Assembly: GCA_037013495.1 (NCBI GenBank)
Contig: CM072809.1
Coordinates: forward strand, 4,115,001-4,179,000
Direction of reading: 5' to 3'
DNA from: Hippophae tibetana
Taxonomy: Eukaryota; Streptophyta; Magnoliopsida; Rosales; Elaeagnaceae
Length of the DNA stretch: 64,000 nucleotides
Shown here: positions 26,189 through 38,046 of the stretch, in pieces
Layout of the letters: every line of letters starts with the position of its first letter
Position numbering within the stretch: position 1 is the stretch's first letter
Notes under the pieces: model-generated
Told to the model about the DNA's origin: nothing
What the model saw: only the letters and a program-made list of their open reading frames with translations
Database searches by the model: none
Position numbers and translations under genes: made by a program

Positions 26189-27177
26189 TCACTTCTTTTT
26201 CTTTGCCTGCATAGATGGTGTCAATTGTGGCACTGCTCTTTTTTTGGCAAATGCGTTGGATCTGCTGTCTAAATGTTCATCATCATCATCACCACCACAT
26301 GCAACTCTAGCAGCTGGGGTAGACTCCTCAACACTTCTAGCTTTAGATCTAGCATGAGAATCCAACTTGGCGTATAGTTTTCTATCGAGAGGATCATTTG
26401 ATGGCACGTACCTGGATTGTCGTGGAACTTTGGCACCTAGGCCAAGCCTAAAGAGACATACAAAAAGCTCAGACAGCTACAGCAGACCTTATTTACAATT
26501 TATGACAAATTCATACTCACCTATTACGTCGACTTTCTTCTTCAGTTGGATCATCCTCTGCAGGTTTTGTCATGTGATTAACCCATTTTTCAGCCTGCAC
26601 ATCACGATGATTTCAAGCACAAAACAGGTCATATTCTGAGTAAAATATGTTCCTTCACAATGAATTGCAACAAAAGGCATGTTTTGGATGAAGACTGGTC
26701 TGCGTTGCCTAATAGTCCCTAAGGTGTATAAATCACAGTGCTGCAGTCAAACAGTATTTATTTTGAATATAATAGCCAAATTATTAAAGTCCCAAGTAAA
26801 CATTATGATTATTGACTTATCAATAATAAGCTACAGCCTTTAACTTGATCTTCCATTCTTACTAATTCCATTTACCACTTTACATCGTTTCAGTGATGGC
26901 AATAACATATAATCCATAAGGCGGTAATGTTTTGAATTGTCTATAATGAGTACAATCCTGAGGACAAGCAGTTTCACACGTTCTTAAATTCTTTAAAGAA
27001 ACTTTTGCTCTTTCAAACAATGAAATCATGGCCGTGAGTCAAGTGGGAACCCAAAGAATCAAAATAACACAATAAAAAAATAATGGGAAAAAAACAAAGG
27101 CTTACCGATTTTAATGCATCATCCAACTTAACAATGTTAGAAGCAGAATGCTTTTTTGGCGCCTCAGTGGTGCCCAT
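26189..27177 (-). CDS. Small basic conserved protein, possibly DUF3245 family
   Basis: Three minus-strand coding exons: 27177-27106, 26594-26521, 26447-26189, giving 134 residues. The start MGTTEAPKKHSASNIVKLDD was chosen because a 3' splice acceptor lies 19 bases upstream (about 27197), implying a leader intron. The middle reads AEKWVNHMTKPAEDDPTEEE, then RLGLGAKVPRQSRYVPSNDP, then a charged tail with an Asp run (GGDDDDEHLDSR) and a terminal AKKKK. The LDDALKxAEKWV ... RLGLGAK ... P.NDP..RKL pattern resembles the uncharacterised eukaryotic DUF3245 family as I remember it; function unknown. The Lys-rich end may be a nuclear or nucleolar signal (inference). It converges on the TRM-like gene. 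Confidence 0.75.
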
Positions 27178-28020
27178 TCTAACTGTCAAAGCCAACCTAC
27201 CAAAAAAAAAAAAAAAACTCGTAATCAAAACAACTTAAGCAGCAAAGTCATTCTAAAACAGTTTGGGTATCAGTACAATGAAACGCTCCCTTCTCTTTTC
27301 ATATGCTAACATACCATTTCTATCAACAAACCACAGATTTTTAAATCAATGATTAAAATTAGGAATAAATGTTTTTAGGCAACATATTCAAGCACAATGC
27401 CAGTCAGATCGCCCACATTATTCTAACTCAGTGTCACCAAAGCCTCACAATAAGAATTAATGTTATAACACAACGCAGTGGCACCAAAGCCTTATTCACA
27501 ATGAGGCTTAATGTTACTTCAAAAAAAAAATCCAATAACAAGTGAAAGATATAACAAACATTGCATTTATGCAAAAAAAATAAAATTGAACAGTAGCACA
27601 TTAATTGCAAATAGATTAAAAATAAATTATACCAGCAGTAAGCTACTCATGAATCACCAGAAAATTACTGTGTACGGATGAGAAGAAATAATTTTTTATA
27701 CATAATTAGAGAGTATATACCTATACTCTATATCATATTGATTCGCCCATTGATGTTACTTTATTGCGAAGATCTTCCCTCAAAAAGACGGCAACCCACC
27801 TCTCGGTTTCGTTGTACTTCCTCAAGCTCGGAGTATCAGAAAAATTTCCCAAAGTTTTACCCGAGTATAAATTTTGAACTGGCTGAACTATAATTACTCG
27901 GATAGTTTAAGCTAATTATTTTTCTTCGAATTAGGCGGAGATTATTCAAGGTTCGAATTAGGGCTTGAGGCCGCCTTATTCTTCTTTTACTTTTTTCTTT
28001 CTATTTCCCGGTTTAAGGAA
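27178..28020 (-). promoter_or_regulatory. 5' leader and promoter of the small basic protein gene
   Basis: On the minus strand an intron ends at the acceptor near 27197, and a less AT-rich block at 27730-28000 probably holds the first non-coding exon; a possible donor (GAAACCGAGAG|GTGGGTT) lies near 27800. Exact leader boundaries are not resolved. Confidence 0.4.
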
Positions 28021-28154
28021 CGGTACAAGAATGTTAGTAGATATTCCTAAAAATTTAAAATTATTATAATATTAAAATTATAATTAATTAAAACAAATAT
28101 ATATTAATATAATTATATATAAATATATATATTTGATAATAAAATATACAATAT

Positions 28155-28350
28155 ATGAAATAATTAAATTAAATTTTATTCATTCTTATTTTTATATTTT
28201 TATTTTTATTAAAAACACGTGATAAATGGTTAAAAGATGAAAATTAATGAATAAATGTTAAATAATATATAGAATAAGAATTATATTAACATTTAATTCT
28301 ATTAATTAAATATATTTTTAAATAAATATTAAAGATAAAAAGTGTGGTTA
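28155..28350. repeat. AT-rich dispersed repeat, second copy
   Basis: Matches the PRD3 intron 10 repeat at about 8580-8800 in the same orientation over roughly 200 bases, including AATTAAATTAAATTTTATT, AATAAGAATTATATTAA and the terminal TTTTTAAATAAATATTAAAG run. No coding capacity. Confidence 0.55.
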
Positions 28351-28433
28351 AATCGTCTAAAAATTGCTCTCCAGTCATAACTAACGGTTATTTTTCAAAT
28401 ATATTTGAAATCGATGAGATGTGATTATGATAA

Positions 28434-28805
28434 TTAGTAAGGGTGTCCACCGGTCCGGTTCAAACCGATTTTGAGGAAAAAAATTAATCGAATCTGATCG
28501 TTTGATTTATAAAACAGTTTGGTCCGGTCTAATTTTTGGTTTGATTCGGTTTTTGGACACCTTTAATGAGAAATAATATGAAAATTTTAATATATTATTA
28601 AATCGGATCGATCCGGTTTGACTAGTTTAAAAATTGATACAAACCGGATCGAACCGTTTGAAAATAGTTTTAATTAATACAAATCAGATCTGATCGGACC
28701 GAACCAAACCGTTTGATTTGTAAAACCGTTCGTTCCAATCCGATTCAATCTAATTTTCCAATTTGGTCCAATTCGAACCGGTTTATGAATACCACTAATT
28801 ATTAG
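28434..28805. mobile_element. Non-autonomous MITE-like element rich in CCGGTTTG/CAAACCGG words
   Basis: The left end AATTAGTAAGGGTGTCCACC and the reverse complement of the right end, AATTAGTGGTATTCATAAACC, are imperfect inverted repeats running into ACCGGT. The interior alternates GGTCCGGT, CCGAACC and AACCGTTTG words in both orientations, giving a self-complementary sequence. An internal GGTGTCCA (28442) and TGGACACC (28554) pair also exists, so the element could be nested or composite. ATTAGTA appears on both outer flanks, a candidate target duplication. No protein. Confidence 0.45.
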
Positions 28806-29560
28806 TATAACCTTTCATAGCTCCTTTCTACTTATTAATTAGAAGTATGTCTTTTTTATCAATTAAAGATCAAAAAATCCAATTTTTTATTACAAAACAT
28901 CTCAATAATTATTAAATAATTAAAAATTAATTATTATTATATAAAAATGCTAAATTTATCCTTACATAAATTAAAATAAGAATCTCATTCACTCACTCAT
29001 AACAAAACTTTCTTCACAAATCTTAATATTTTGATACTCAAAATAATAGAAATATTAAAGATGAAAGAGAAATATATATCAAGAATGTAAAAAAAAATCG
29101 AGCTAGAAATCAATTAAAATAAGTATCTCAAAAATTTTATGCAAATTGTGTAGCATTTTGGTAAGAAAATACCAAACATTTATGAAAGATTGAGTTACCA
29201 TAAATTGAATCTATTAATGATGATTAGTAGACCTTATCGAACCAATAATATATAAGACTAGTTTGGTAGGACTTATCGAACAATCATGGTATGCTCGATA
29301 GATATTATCAAACCTACTCAATATATTCGATAATTCTTTTCGAACCTTTGTATTTTTTAAATATTTTTTATTTCTATTTTTTTACAAAATGATGGAGCAT
29401 ACAAGTTATAAGATAGACAAAATATCAATTGTATCAATTTATTCAGGATAGAGTGAAATATTTTATAAGTTTATAATAAATAATGTGTATTATTTTATTA
29501 GAATGTATTAATTTATATTATTTGAATATAAATGTCTAATTGAAAAAACTATTTTATAGC
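28806..29560. other. AT-rich spacer before the transposase remnant
   Basis: The short word TTATCGAACC and variants recur between 29225 and 29345, a weak diffuse repeat. No gene is seen. Confidence 0.4.
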
Positions 29561-29569
29561 AGAGATGAA

Positions 29570-30610
29570 ATCTATTGGGACAAATAATAGAATGATGATT
29601 GTGATTAAAAAGTCTAAAATGGGTTTGAATGGTAAGAGATCTAGGATTGATTTTGCATGTGCAATAAGTAATGTTTATCTTTCTAAAACAAAACTAAAAC
29701 TCCAAGGATAAAAAAGAAGATGAGAAGGAGACGCGAATCGAAAAATGAAAATATAATTTTCCATTTTATTTGAAAGAATGAATGATAAAAAATAATTTTC
29801 ACTAGAAATTGAGGTTAATTGTGGTACACATAATCATCAATTGACACGATATCTTAAGGGTTATCTATATGTAAGAAAACTCATTAATGAAAAGATGATT
29901 TTTCTTGTTGATATGACGAAAAAATGCAACCTTAGGTTCAAACATATTTTGTATAGGATAAAGTAATATAATGAGCAAAATTATAGTACAATGAAACGTA
30001 TTTACAATGTTTTTCAAATTTTTAGAGTGACATAAGAGCCATGATGTTGGCTCTTAGGTTCAAACATATTTATAATAAGATGGAAGGTCAATTTTTCAAA
30101 AATTGATGCATTTGTTGGTTGTTCACAATTGTATAGAGTGACATAAGAGCCATGATGTTGATAAGGTTATTACAGATATATTTTTTCTCATCTAGTATCT
30201 AATGATTTGTTAAGAATTTATCCTCGTATGAATATCATAGATTTCACCTACAATCTAACAAGTACAAATTGTTGAATTCTTAAGATGGTTAGAGTTACTT
30301 GTACAAATATGAAAATTTATATTGCGTATGCATACCTATAATTTAAAGAGAATGATAATTATCATTGGGTATTGGAGAGATTGAAATCTTTGATGGATGA
30401 AGATATTATGCTTAGTGTCTTCATAACAAATAGAGAGAAAGATTTTATGAATGCAATCACAATAGCGTTTCTCACATCTACTCCCCATCTTTGTAGATGA
30501 CATATTTTCAAAAATATATTAACAAATACTAATAAATTATTCAAAGATAAAAAAAGATGAAAAACTCTTAACAATTTGTAGCGTATTGTTATGTTATCCA
30601 AGTCTATTAC
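29570..30610 (+). pseudogene. Degenerate MULE (MuDR/FAR1-type) transposase
   Basis: Translating across stops and shifts on the plus strand gives the family order: a GTHNHQLTRYLKGYLYVRKL segment (from 29822), VDMTKKC near 29910, NYSTMKRIYN near 29990, DIFFSHL-like near 30176, then HWVLERLKSLMDEDIM (30363 on) and TNREKDFMNAITIAF, followed by HLCR, a stop where the conserved Trp should be, and HIFKN. These match the MULE transposase pattern (CGTHNH, WALERL, VTDRE.ALMNAI, LCRWHI.KN). Multiple stops and frameshifts make it inactive. An internal direct duplication of about 111-121 bases lies at 29931-30160. Confidence 0.75.
29931..30160 (+). repeat. Direct duplication inside the transposase remnant
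   Basis: CTTAGGTTCAAACATATTT occurs at 29931-29949 and 30052-30070, and a 26-base word beginning AGAGTGACATAAGAGCC occurs at 30024 and 30135. The partial tandem copy adds one of the frame disruptions. Confidence 0.85.
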
Positions 30611-31299
30611 TAAATATAATTTGAAAATATATTATATTGGAAGCAACTTTTTTGAAAAATTTAAAATCTATAAATAATTATCAGAATCATAAATTACATT
30701 TTGATAAGATAATCTAATTATTCTTATGGCTTGATAATTGTTAAAATATATTTATTGCATCAATACTAATATATCCTTGCAATATTTTTTTCACTTTCTT
30801 CATTATCTTAAATAATTTTCTTGATAATGGTTAGTTTTTGTCTTTTAATCCCATCTTAAGAGTTACTAATTCTTCTAACACATATTGTCAAATTAAATAT
30901 TTCATTAAAATTTGTTCAAATATCAGAATTAAATTACAACACATTAAAATGATTATGATTTCATGTCGAATTATGTTATTATTGACATTGGGGTGTATTA
31001 TGTGGATCTCGAGTCCTAACCTGAGTCAACCTATATTAAGGGTTTTGTACTCTCATATACGAATTAGTGCGATACCAATTCATATATTTCAAAGTGCACT
31101 CATATCAATATGACAAAGTTAAACCTCTTGCTTATTAAGATAACACGTGACTATCCCAATTAATCCAATAGTGATCCACAAAATAGAACTCTAACTTGTA
31201 TATTTTGGGGTTATACCAGCTATTAACTTTAGAGGGCTTCATCGAACTAGGTTGAATAGTTTAGATATATCAAAGTTGGTTTAAAACTTGATGAATATG

Positions 31300-32560
31300 A
31301 TATAGCTCCATGAATTTTAGAAATTAAATGTATCCATGAAAAAATGTGATCACTGGATGCTCAATGCTGCAAGGATTCCAAATGACCTAAAAATTATAAA
31401 TAAACATAAGCGTCTTGATATGAACCACAATTTGTTAAAATTGAAATTGAAATGTTAGATACATGGATAGTGAACATACATCAAAAATTGTAATATTATT
31501 TATTACTTCATGTAACTTTGATAAGGCCTTATGATCTACTCTAGGATATATGCACAACCCCTAACGCTACATTAATGGAAGTTGACTTGTGTAGTTTAGG
31601 TTATGAGATGGGACATATGTAAAAAAATGCTCATAAGTCTATGCTTGTAACAATGTTAGATATCCAAAAACTCGTGTCGTATCATATCAACTAGTCATTC
31701 TTCACTGCCAATACAAATAAACAAATGATACCACACCTCATGCATATTGGTGTATCTTATCTAAATCCATTAAGAATGTAAAGTATGAAATTAATACATA
31801 TTTATCAATTTATAATGTACACCTTAATAAGTGTAACAAAAATAACTTAGCAGCATGATCTACATGTCTTTATCCTACATCCAAGAGCAAAAATGTTAGC
31901 CAACTTAATTTCACATAAAAATAAAATTCTTTTGAACTCAGTTAATTTGTTGTTATGTTTGTACTAACACCTAAGCTATCCATTAGAAGTGAAATGACAT
32001 CACTTCTATTCAGTACAATTCTAGTACAAGCATTACCAATACAATGGAGTCTTAACAATTCTTGTATATCATGCAAGGTAATTGTAATCTCATTAAAGGA
32101 CATATGAAAAATGTTAGTCTTCGGATGCTATATATCAATAAATACTGACACCAAAATCATGTCTGCATATTTGTAAGTGATATAATATAATGGTACAAGG
32201 CCATACTCATATATGCGATGGAAAAACCGTTGAATTTAAGATTGATTAAGATCCCACTCACTTTGCCTTCTAAAATAAGTTATATATCTTAATACATCTC
32301 AATATATAAATAGCAACTATTAAATATGATAATAAAATTTTATTCAAATATAATTGACAATTAATATAGAAAAGTTTAACCTTATTTGCATCATTTATCC
32401 ATATTTTCTTTGCTATGTGAGATTTGAAACTTTTTAGCATGGATAAATTCGATGGAATAATAAAAAATAAGGATGACTCTTTTATCATTTCATCTACACC
32501 AACATTAGGTTGTATCTCTTATTCACGATGTCAATCATCTTCTTTATGTTTTATCTCTAC
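31300..32560 (-). pseudogene. Degenerate plant mobile domain (PMD) gene
   Basis: On the minus strand at about 32160-32040 one frame reads VSVFIDI, a stop in place of the conserved Trp, then HPKTNIFHMSFNEITITLHD and IQELLRLHCIG. This is the PMD core 'LVERW.PETHTFHLP.GEMTITL.DV..LLGL'. Further weak coding-like sequence (VIWNPCSIEHP and others) continues towards 31300. Stops are frequent, so it is a relic. PMD genes occur both as host genes (MAIN/MAIL1) and inside transposons. The nearby MULE remnant makes the transposon origin likely. Confidence 0.6.
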
Positions 32561-32792
32561 ATGAGTATGAGATTATGCACATGAAATTTGATTAGACTTA
32601 ACTGTGCTTTCTATTGAAGGCAATGTCATATCCATATAAGCATTTGAAGGGTCTACTATTTGTCTTGTTTTCCCTCGTATGAACAAATCCTTTAGATTAA
32701 TAAATTTTTTCATTTTCTTACTTATAGTAATAATAACTTAAATTAATAGTAAAGCTAAAAACAACATTCAAATAATCCTTGAAAAAACCAAG

Positions 32793-32955
32793 GGTATATT
32801 CAGTATCATCAACTGAACCTAACAGGTATATTTGTACCCCAAATTGAACCTAAAAAGTGGTTCGTTACCCCTAATCAAATCTTATAGGGATGATTGGAAT
32901 CCCAATCGAACATAAAATGGATGTTAGGTACCCTTAATCGAACCTACATAGTGTC
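32793..32955. repeat. Degenerate ~33-bp minisatellite
   Basis: About five imperfect units spaced 31-35 bases, each with a GAACCTA or related word (AACTGAACCTAA, AATTGAACCTAA, AATCAAATCTTA, AATCGAACATAA, AATCGAACCTAC) and a GGTACCC/GTTACCC word between them. Confidence 0.65.
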
Positions 32956-35900
32956 ATCTTTTTTTTTCTCCTTGTAATTTTTACATACCAAAAAACACCT
33001 AAAATCTTTATAATATTCTTCTTTTGTATCCACAGTCCATTTTAACAATCTACATCTAACAAACGATTAAATTTCCAATTACATTATAATTGATTAATCC
33101 TAAATTTGAAATCATGAATTATTCAAAGTATACTTAAATTTTAAATGATGAAATGCTTAACTGGTGAATGGTGTAGTTAAAACTAATGACGAGTTAAGTT
33201 GAAAATGGTGGTTGGTGGTTGATGGTCCTAATTTTATTGTTGATGTGTCGAGATTTTCTCTGCATGGTGGTTGTTGTGGCATTGTTAGGATGTCTTAAAG
33301 AAAGTAATGGCTCAAGCGAGAAAATGAAGGTGATGATAATTTTTAATTTTAAATATTTTTAATGATATATAAATTTTAATGTATTTATCAAAATATTCTT
33401 AGTAAAATTCAGAATTTATCTATAGTTTCTCTTCTATAAACATATCTTAAAATACTTATATTTCAAAAGTTCTGTACTTTAATTTAAATGTATATAACTC
33501 AATATAATTCAAATGTTATGTTTATTTTAAATTATTATTTAATATACATCTAAATTTACCAACTTAAATAAACATGGTTAAATTGTGCAAATAGTTTGTA
33601 AAATACCAATGTTGCTTGATAAACAATAAAACATATATAAGGTAAGTTAAAAGGAAATAAAAGTACAAAGAAATATAATAATAATAGACTCGTGATTGAG
33701 AGTTGAGATTTGTAGGTGGAGGTTTTAAGCATGTAATATTATAATGGCAATTAATGTTAATACTTTAAAATACAAGGGTAAATTTAGAGTTTAAAGTGAT
33801 GAGCTTCTATATATCATATACTATAATATACATAGTAACATCTCTTAGCAAAAAATAAATAATTAACATTTTGAAAATTCAGAATACTTTATAAATTAAT
33901 ATAAAAATTACGCACAAATATACTTATATCGTTCTGCTTGTTAATTAAAAGATAAATGAGTAAATTAAAATAAAAATATTATGATTTATTAGCTAATTAT
34001 ATAATATTATTTGCTATGTGACTATCTAGAGAAGAACCTTGATAAAATAAATAATACTAAAATTAGTTTATTTTTATCTAATAGTTGAAATGACTTAAAA
34101 TGATTTGAAGTATTTGAAAAAAATATATCACATATAATAATTTTAACTTTTCAATTCATATCAAAACAACTAGAAGTTTTTCATTTTTTTTAATAAATAG
34201 ATATTTTTAATGTTATTTGAAGATCATGCATCTTTTATGTAATTTATGAAGTTAAAGTTCACTTATTTAAATAAAGATTTGAGATATGAAAGTTATGAAA
34301 CTCCGTTTTTATATCATTATTAAATTGGAGACGTATAAATCAAATGTAATTTTTAAATTTTTATCTATTAAATTAAGCATCGCATATATCATATATAATA
34401 TATTAATGTAATAATTTATGATATTTTAATTAGATAAGAGAGAGTAAGAAAAACAAATATAATGAAGAGTAGAATTAAATATTAATTGGATCACGAGATT
34501 AATATTACATGTCATGCCATGCCATGAGATACTTAAAATGAAATAGTCGAGCAAACTATATATAATGAACTTAATTGAATATGATTTTCATATTTAAACA
34601 TTTGAAATTGATTCTACAAAAGCAACTCGTCCCATATATAATTGACTTCTTCCAGCCTCTTTCAATATTTTCTTCCTTTTTGCAATATTAATGCTTGTTA
34701 ATTATTAAAACTATATCTTCCATTGAAAAAGTAAACGTAATACTTTTTATTTTATTTTAGAATTTTAACATGCATATCACCTTTTCATCGTTAATCTCTT
34801 TATCGTTGTACCCTCTACTTAGGATTTTATGCACTACGTACTTATACGTGAAGACTTGTGTGAATAGGACTTATTTTGTTAGGTTCACATCACAACTTCT
34901 TCGTGAAAGCTTCAGTGAAATCCAAGTTCGATAAAAATTTAAGTTAAATTTGATAGATAAAAAAAATTGAATTTTATCGAAGTATAAAATTAAAAATAAT
35001 AAATTAATAAATTAGTTTTGTTTATTGTTTTTAAATGCACATTCCGAACATGTATTTTTATAATTTTTTATAATTAATCAACTATAGCTGCTTTTTAAAA
35101 AAGTTATAGAATCCGAACATGTATTTTCTGACTTTAAATATTAGATGTTTTAATTTTGGTGAAACTATTAAAGTCTTTGGTTCTCTGTCTTAGAATTATG
35201 AAAGAAAGGTCGAGAGTAACTTCGTTTGGAAGAAAAACTCGTAGCATAATTAAAATATATATTTTTGTTTAATTTTCACTCATAATATTTTTTATGGTTA
35301 AACATTTATAGAAAACAATTTACCTTATTTTGTTTAAACTTCTCAACAATATTATTAATGGTATTTATACCCAAAATTGAAAAACGCCAAAGCATACAAT
35401 AAATCACAAACTTTTGAAATTAAATATATAACTTAAACTAAAAATTAATTAAAACACACACATTAAATTAAAAAAAATCAAATTTTACAGAGAATGTATA
35501 TATATTGAGGCAAGTTATGCATTTTGTTAGAGTATCTCAATTTTATAGAAGAAAATGAACTACCCTCAAAAGATTTTAAACTTTCTCAACTTGGGAAAGA
35601 AAATTTAAATTATTTATATTTAATATTGTTAAAATTTATAATTTAAAATAAGAGATAAATTTTACCACCTTACTAAAGTAACAACTACTAATATGGATTC
35701 AAATTTATGACATTGATTATATAATATACCTTGAAATGCAAATTTGTATTACATGTCATACTTGATATATTAAATATATAAAGTTATTTATATATATATT
35801 TTAATGTGTAATGAATTCTTAAAGTTATTTTTATATTATTACTATATTTTATTAATATAATTTTATAGTTATGCGATTAAATTGATTATTTGTTACAGTA

Positions 35901-36479
35901 AAAAAAACAATTTAATTACTTGAAATTATATAATTAAATTGTACAAATTTTAAAAATCAAAGAATTTATATATAATCTTTTTGTAAAAATAACATGATTA
36001 AAGTAATTAAATGACATCAACAAAATGATATCTACTGATAATAGTTATATAATCAAATTGTATAAATTTTAAAAATAAAATAATTTATATATATTTTATA
36101 AAATTTAAGGGATTAAAATATTGTGGTTACCTATTTTTAATAAAAGGAACGAGATTAAGTATTTCTTCAGTCCTTGGAAGCTGATTAAATTTTGACGGTT
36201 ATCTGGTAAGTTTTAATAAAATGTTTTATATTTGTAAGAAAAACAGAGTGCACAATTCTCTTCGATAAGATTTTCTTCCAAAACAGCTAAAATAGGAGAA
36301 TCAACTTGAGTGGGTTATGCGTATTAGAATGTAATTTCATTAATACAAGTTAATTAATTCACAGTTTTAACGACAAATAACACATTAAAATGAAGGAAAC
36401 ATCTTACGTTAATAACGTTTGTTTAGGGAAAAAGCGGCCGCTAATCACTTTTATTCTTGTAGCACAGGAAACAACGTAG
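32956..36479. other. AT-rich intergenic region upstream of MED12
   Basis: No gene is seen. Low-complexity AT-rich sequence throughout. A short GCCATGCCATG repeat lies at about 34515. A NotI-type GCGGCCGC octamer at 36434 is an isolated coincidence in otherwise AT-rich DNA. Confidence 0.5.
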
Positions 36480-38046
36480 AGAAATAGAAGAGGACACCTT
36501 CGTTGTCACCATCAGCTCAAAGCTTCAATAGTCAAATACCCAGACCTCGAGACCCTTATTGGCTTCATCAGCTCAAAGCTTCAAGAGTCAAATCCCCAGA
36601 CCTCGAGACCCTTATTGGCTTGTTCTCTTCCTACAAATTCCTTCTTTCTCTTCCCCAAATCATCAAAATTCTATTTTTTTTCTCTGGTTTATATTTATTG
36701 ATCTCTCTCTTTCAATCCAAAATATCCTCTCAATCTCAGTCCTTGTTCATATTATTATTTTCTAAAAAAGTTGTTTCTTTTTAATTTATTAATTAGTAAA
36801 TAAGCTTTCTTTCAAAATTTTGTTTGTATTACATTGTTGTCTAAACCCTAGCGTAACTCCCACGCTGGTAAATCCAATCTGAAGCTTGACGGTAACTCGT
36901 GGGTCGTTTCCGAACTTTGGAATCGGAATTGGTCTAAAAACCCTAGCTTTGGTTGGTGTTCCAATTTATACTATATTTCTCCTTAGATTCGAAAATTTGT
37001 TGTTGGGATTCTCGTTGATATGGCTCTGGATGTAGCATTCAATGTTAATGCGTTTTGAAATTTGGTCAATGTTTTATGATTAGCTTCGTTTGTATTTTGA
37101 TTTTCTAATGGTTTCGGAGTAATTTTTGAAATTTTGGTTATTTTTATGGATTTTGAAATAATTTGAACTGCTTTTGCTGCTGGCTTTGGTGGAAAAGATC
37201 GAATTCTGTGGGTTTCTGACATGTTTTTGATTAAGTATCGCAGATCAATTTTATTTGGTTAGTTTGTGCCAAATTTTGGATGTAGATTACAACTTAGGAC
37301 GTATGTTAGAACTTATAGAGGATGTTGGCAATTTATTACTGGACGTGCATATGATTTCCAATTTCAATTTTTTTTGTAATTTGTATCATGAGGTAATTCT
37401 TGAATTTTCATATTCACCCCATCATCGTGGAGGTTGGAGGGGGTAATGAATTGCGCCTTATTTCAAGTGTTTCATAAATTTTCACTATGTTTGTTTATCA
37501 TTTTGTTCGGAAAAGAGTACAAATAGGATTTTATATTTGCAAATGTTTTTTTTCATAAGTAGGTCTTGCATAAAACTCTGGACTTCACAGTTTTCCTGCA
37601 TCCGGCATGATAAAAGAAAAGTCTTCTTCAATCCGGGCAGATGATAATGACATGTTATCAGAAAATTCATGCATTCAAATTTGCAGCTTTGGGTCCTCTT
37701 TAATTGTTGATATGACTATTAGTCTTTCCTTATTTACTTCCCCATTTATCCCATTGTTTCCTGAAGTATTATATTAAATAATTGTCTGTTTATACAATGC
37801 ATTTTTCTTAGTTTTCATCATATGCAACAATTCTTACATATCACTTTTTTTTTTCAGCGTAAGAGTTTAGCCTCCCAAAATAGAGCCGTGTCATGCTATT
37901 CATAAGCTTGTACCTCATCTCTTATATTAATATAAAATTTGAACAGATTTTTCATGGAAATTGCTCTTCTTCCATGCAGTTTAGCTTGTGCAGCTTCCTG
38001 TTGCAGTTCAATGCTTGGTGCAGTATGCCGATGATTTTTAGGAGAA
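36480..38046 (+). promoter_or_regulatory. MED12 5' leader with tandem duplication, telo-boxes and a leader intron
   Basis: The leader appears to start near 36480. Two telo-box words AAACCCTAG (36843-36851 and 36938-36946), common near starts of broadly expressed plant genes, lie in or near the first leader exon or intron start. A polypyrimidine-AG acceptor ending at 37857 suggests a leader intron of about 1 kb; candidate donors are near 36865 and 36890. Upstream ATGs occur between 37890 and 38040, so leader splicing there is unsettled. Confidence 0.5.
36510..36621 (+). repeat. 56-bp perfect-period tandem duplication in the MED12 leader
   Basis: Unit 1 at 36510-36565 and unit 2 at 36566-36621, each beginning CATCAGCTCAAAGCTTCAA and ending ACCCTTATTGGCTT. 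The units differ at only a few bases, so the duplication is fairly recent. Confidence 0.95.

Noticed and set aside
30838-31113. Plus-strand 91-codon frame next to the MULE relic
   Set aside because: It lies antisense to the end of the PMD relic and has no recognisable domain; most likely chance.
36434-36441. GCGGCCGC octamer as a sign of vector contamination
   Set aside because: Flanks are ordinary AT-rich plant sequence with no vector features; a chance site.
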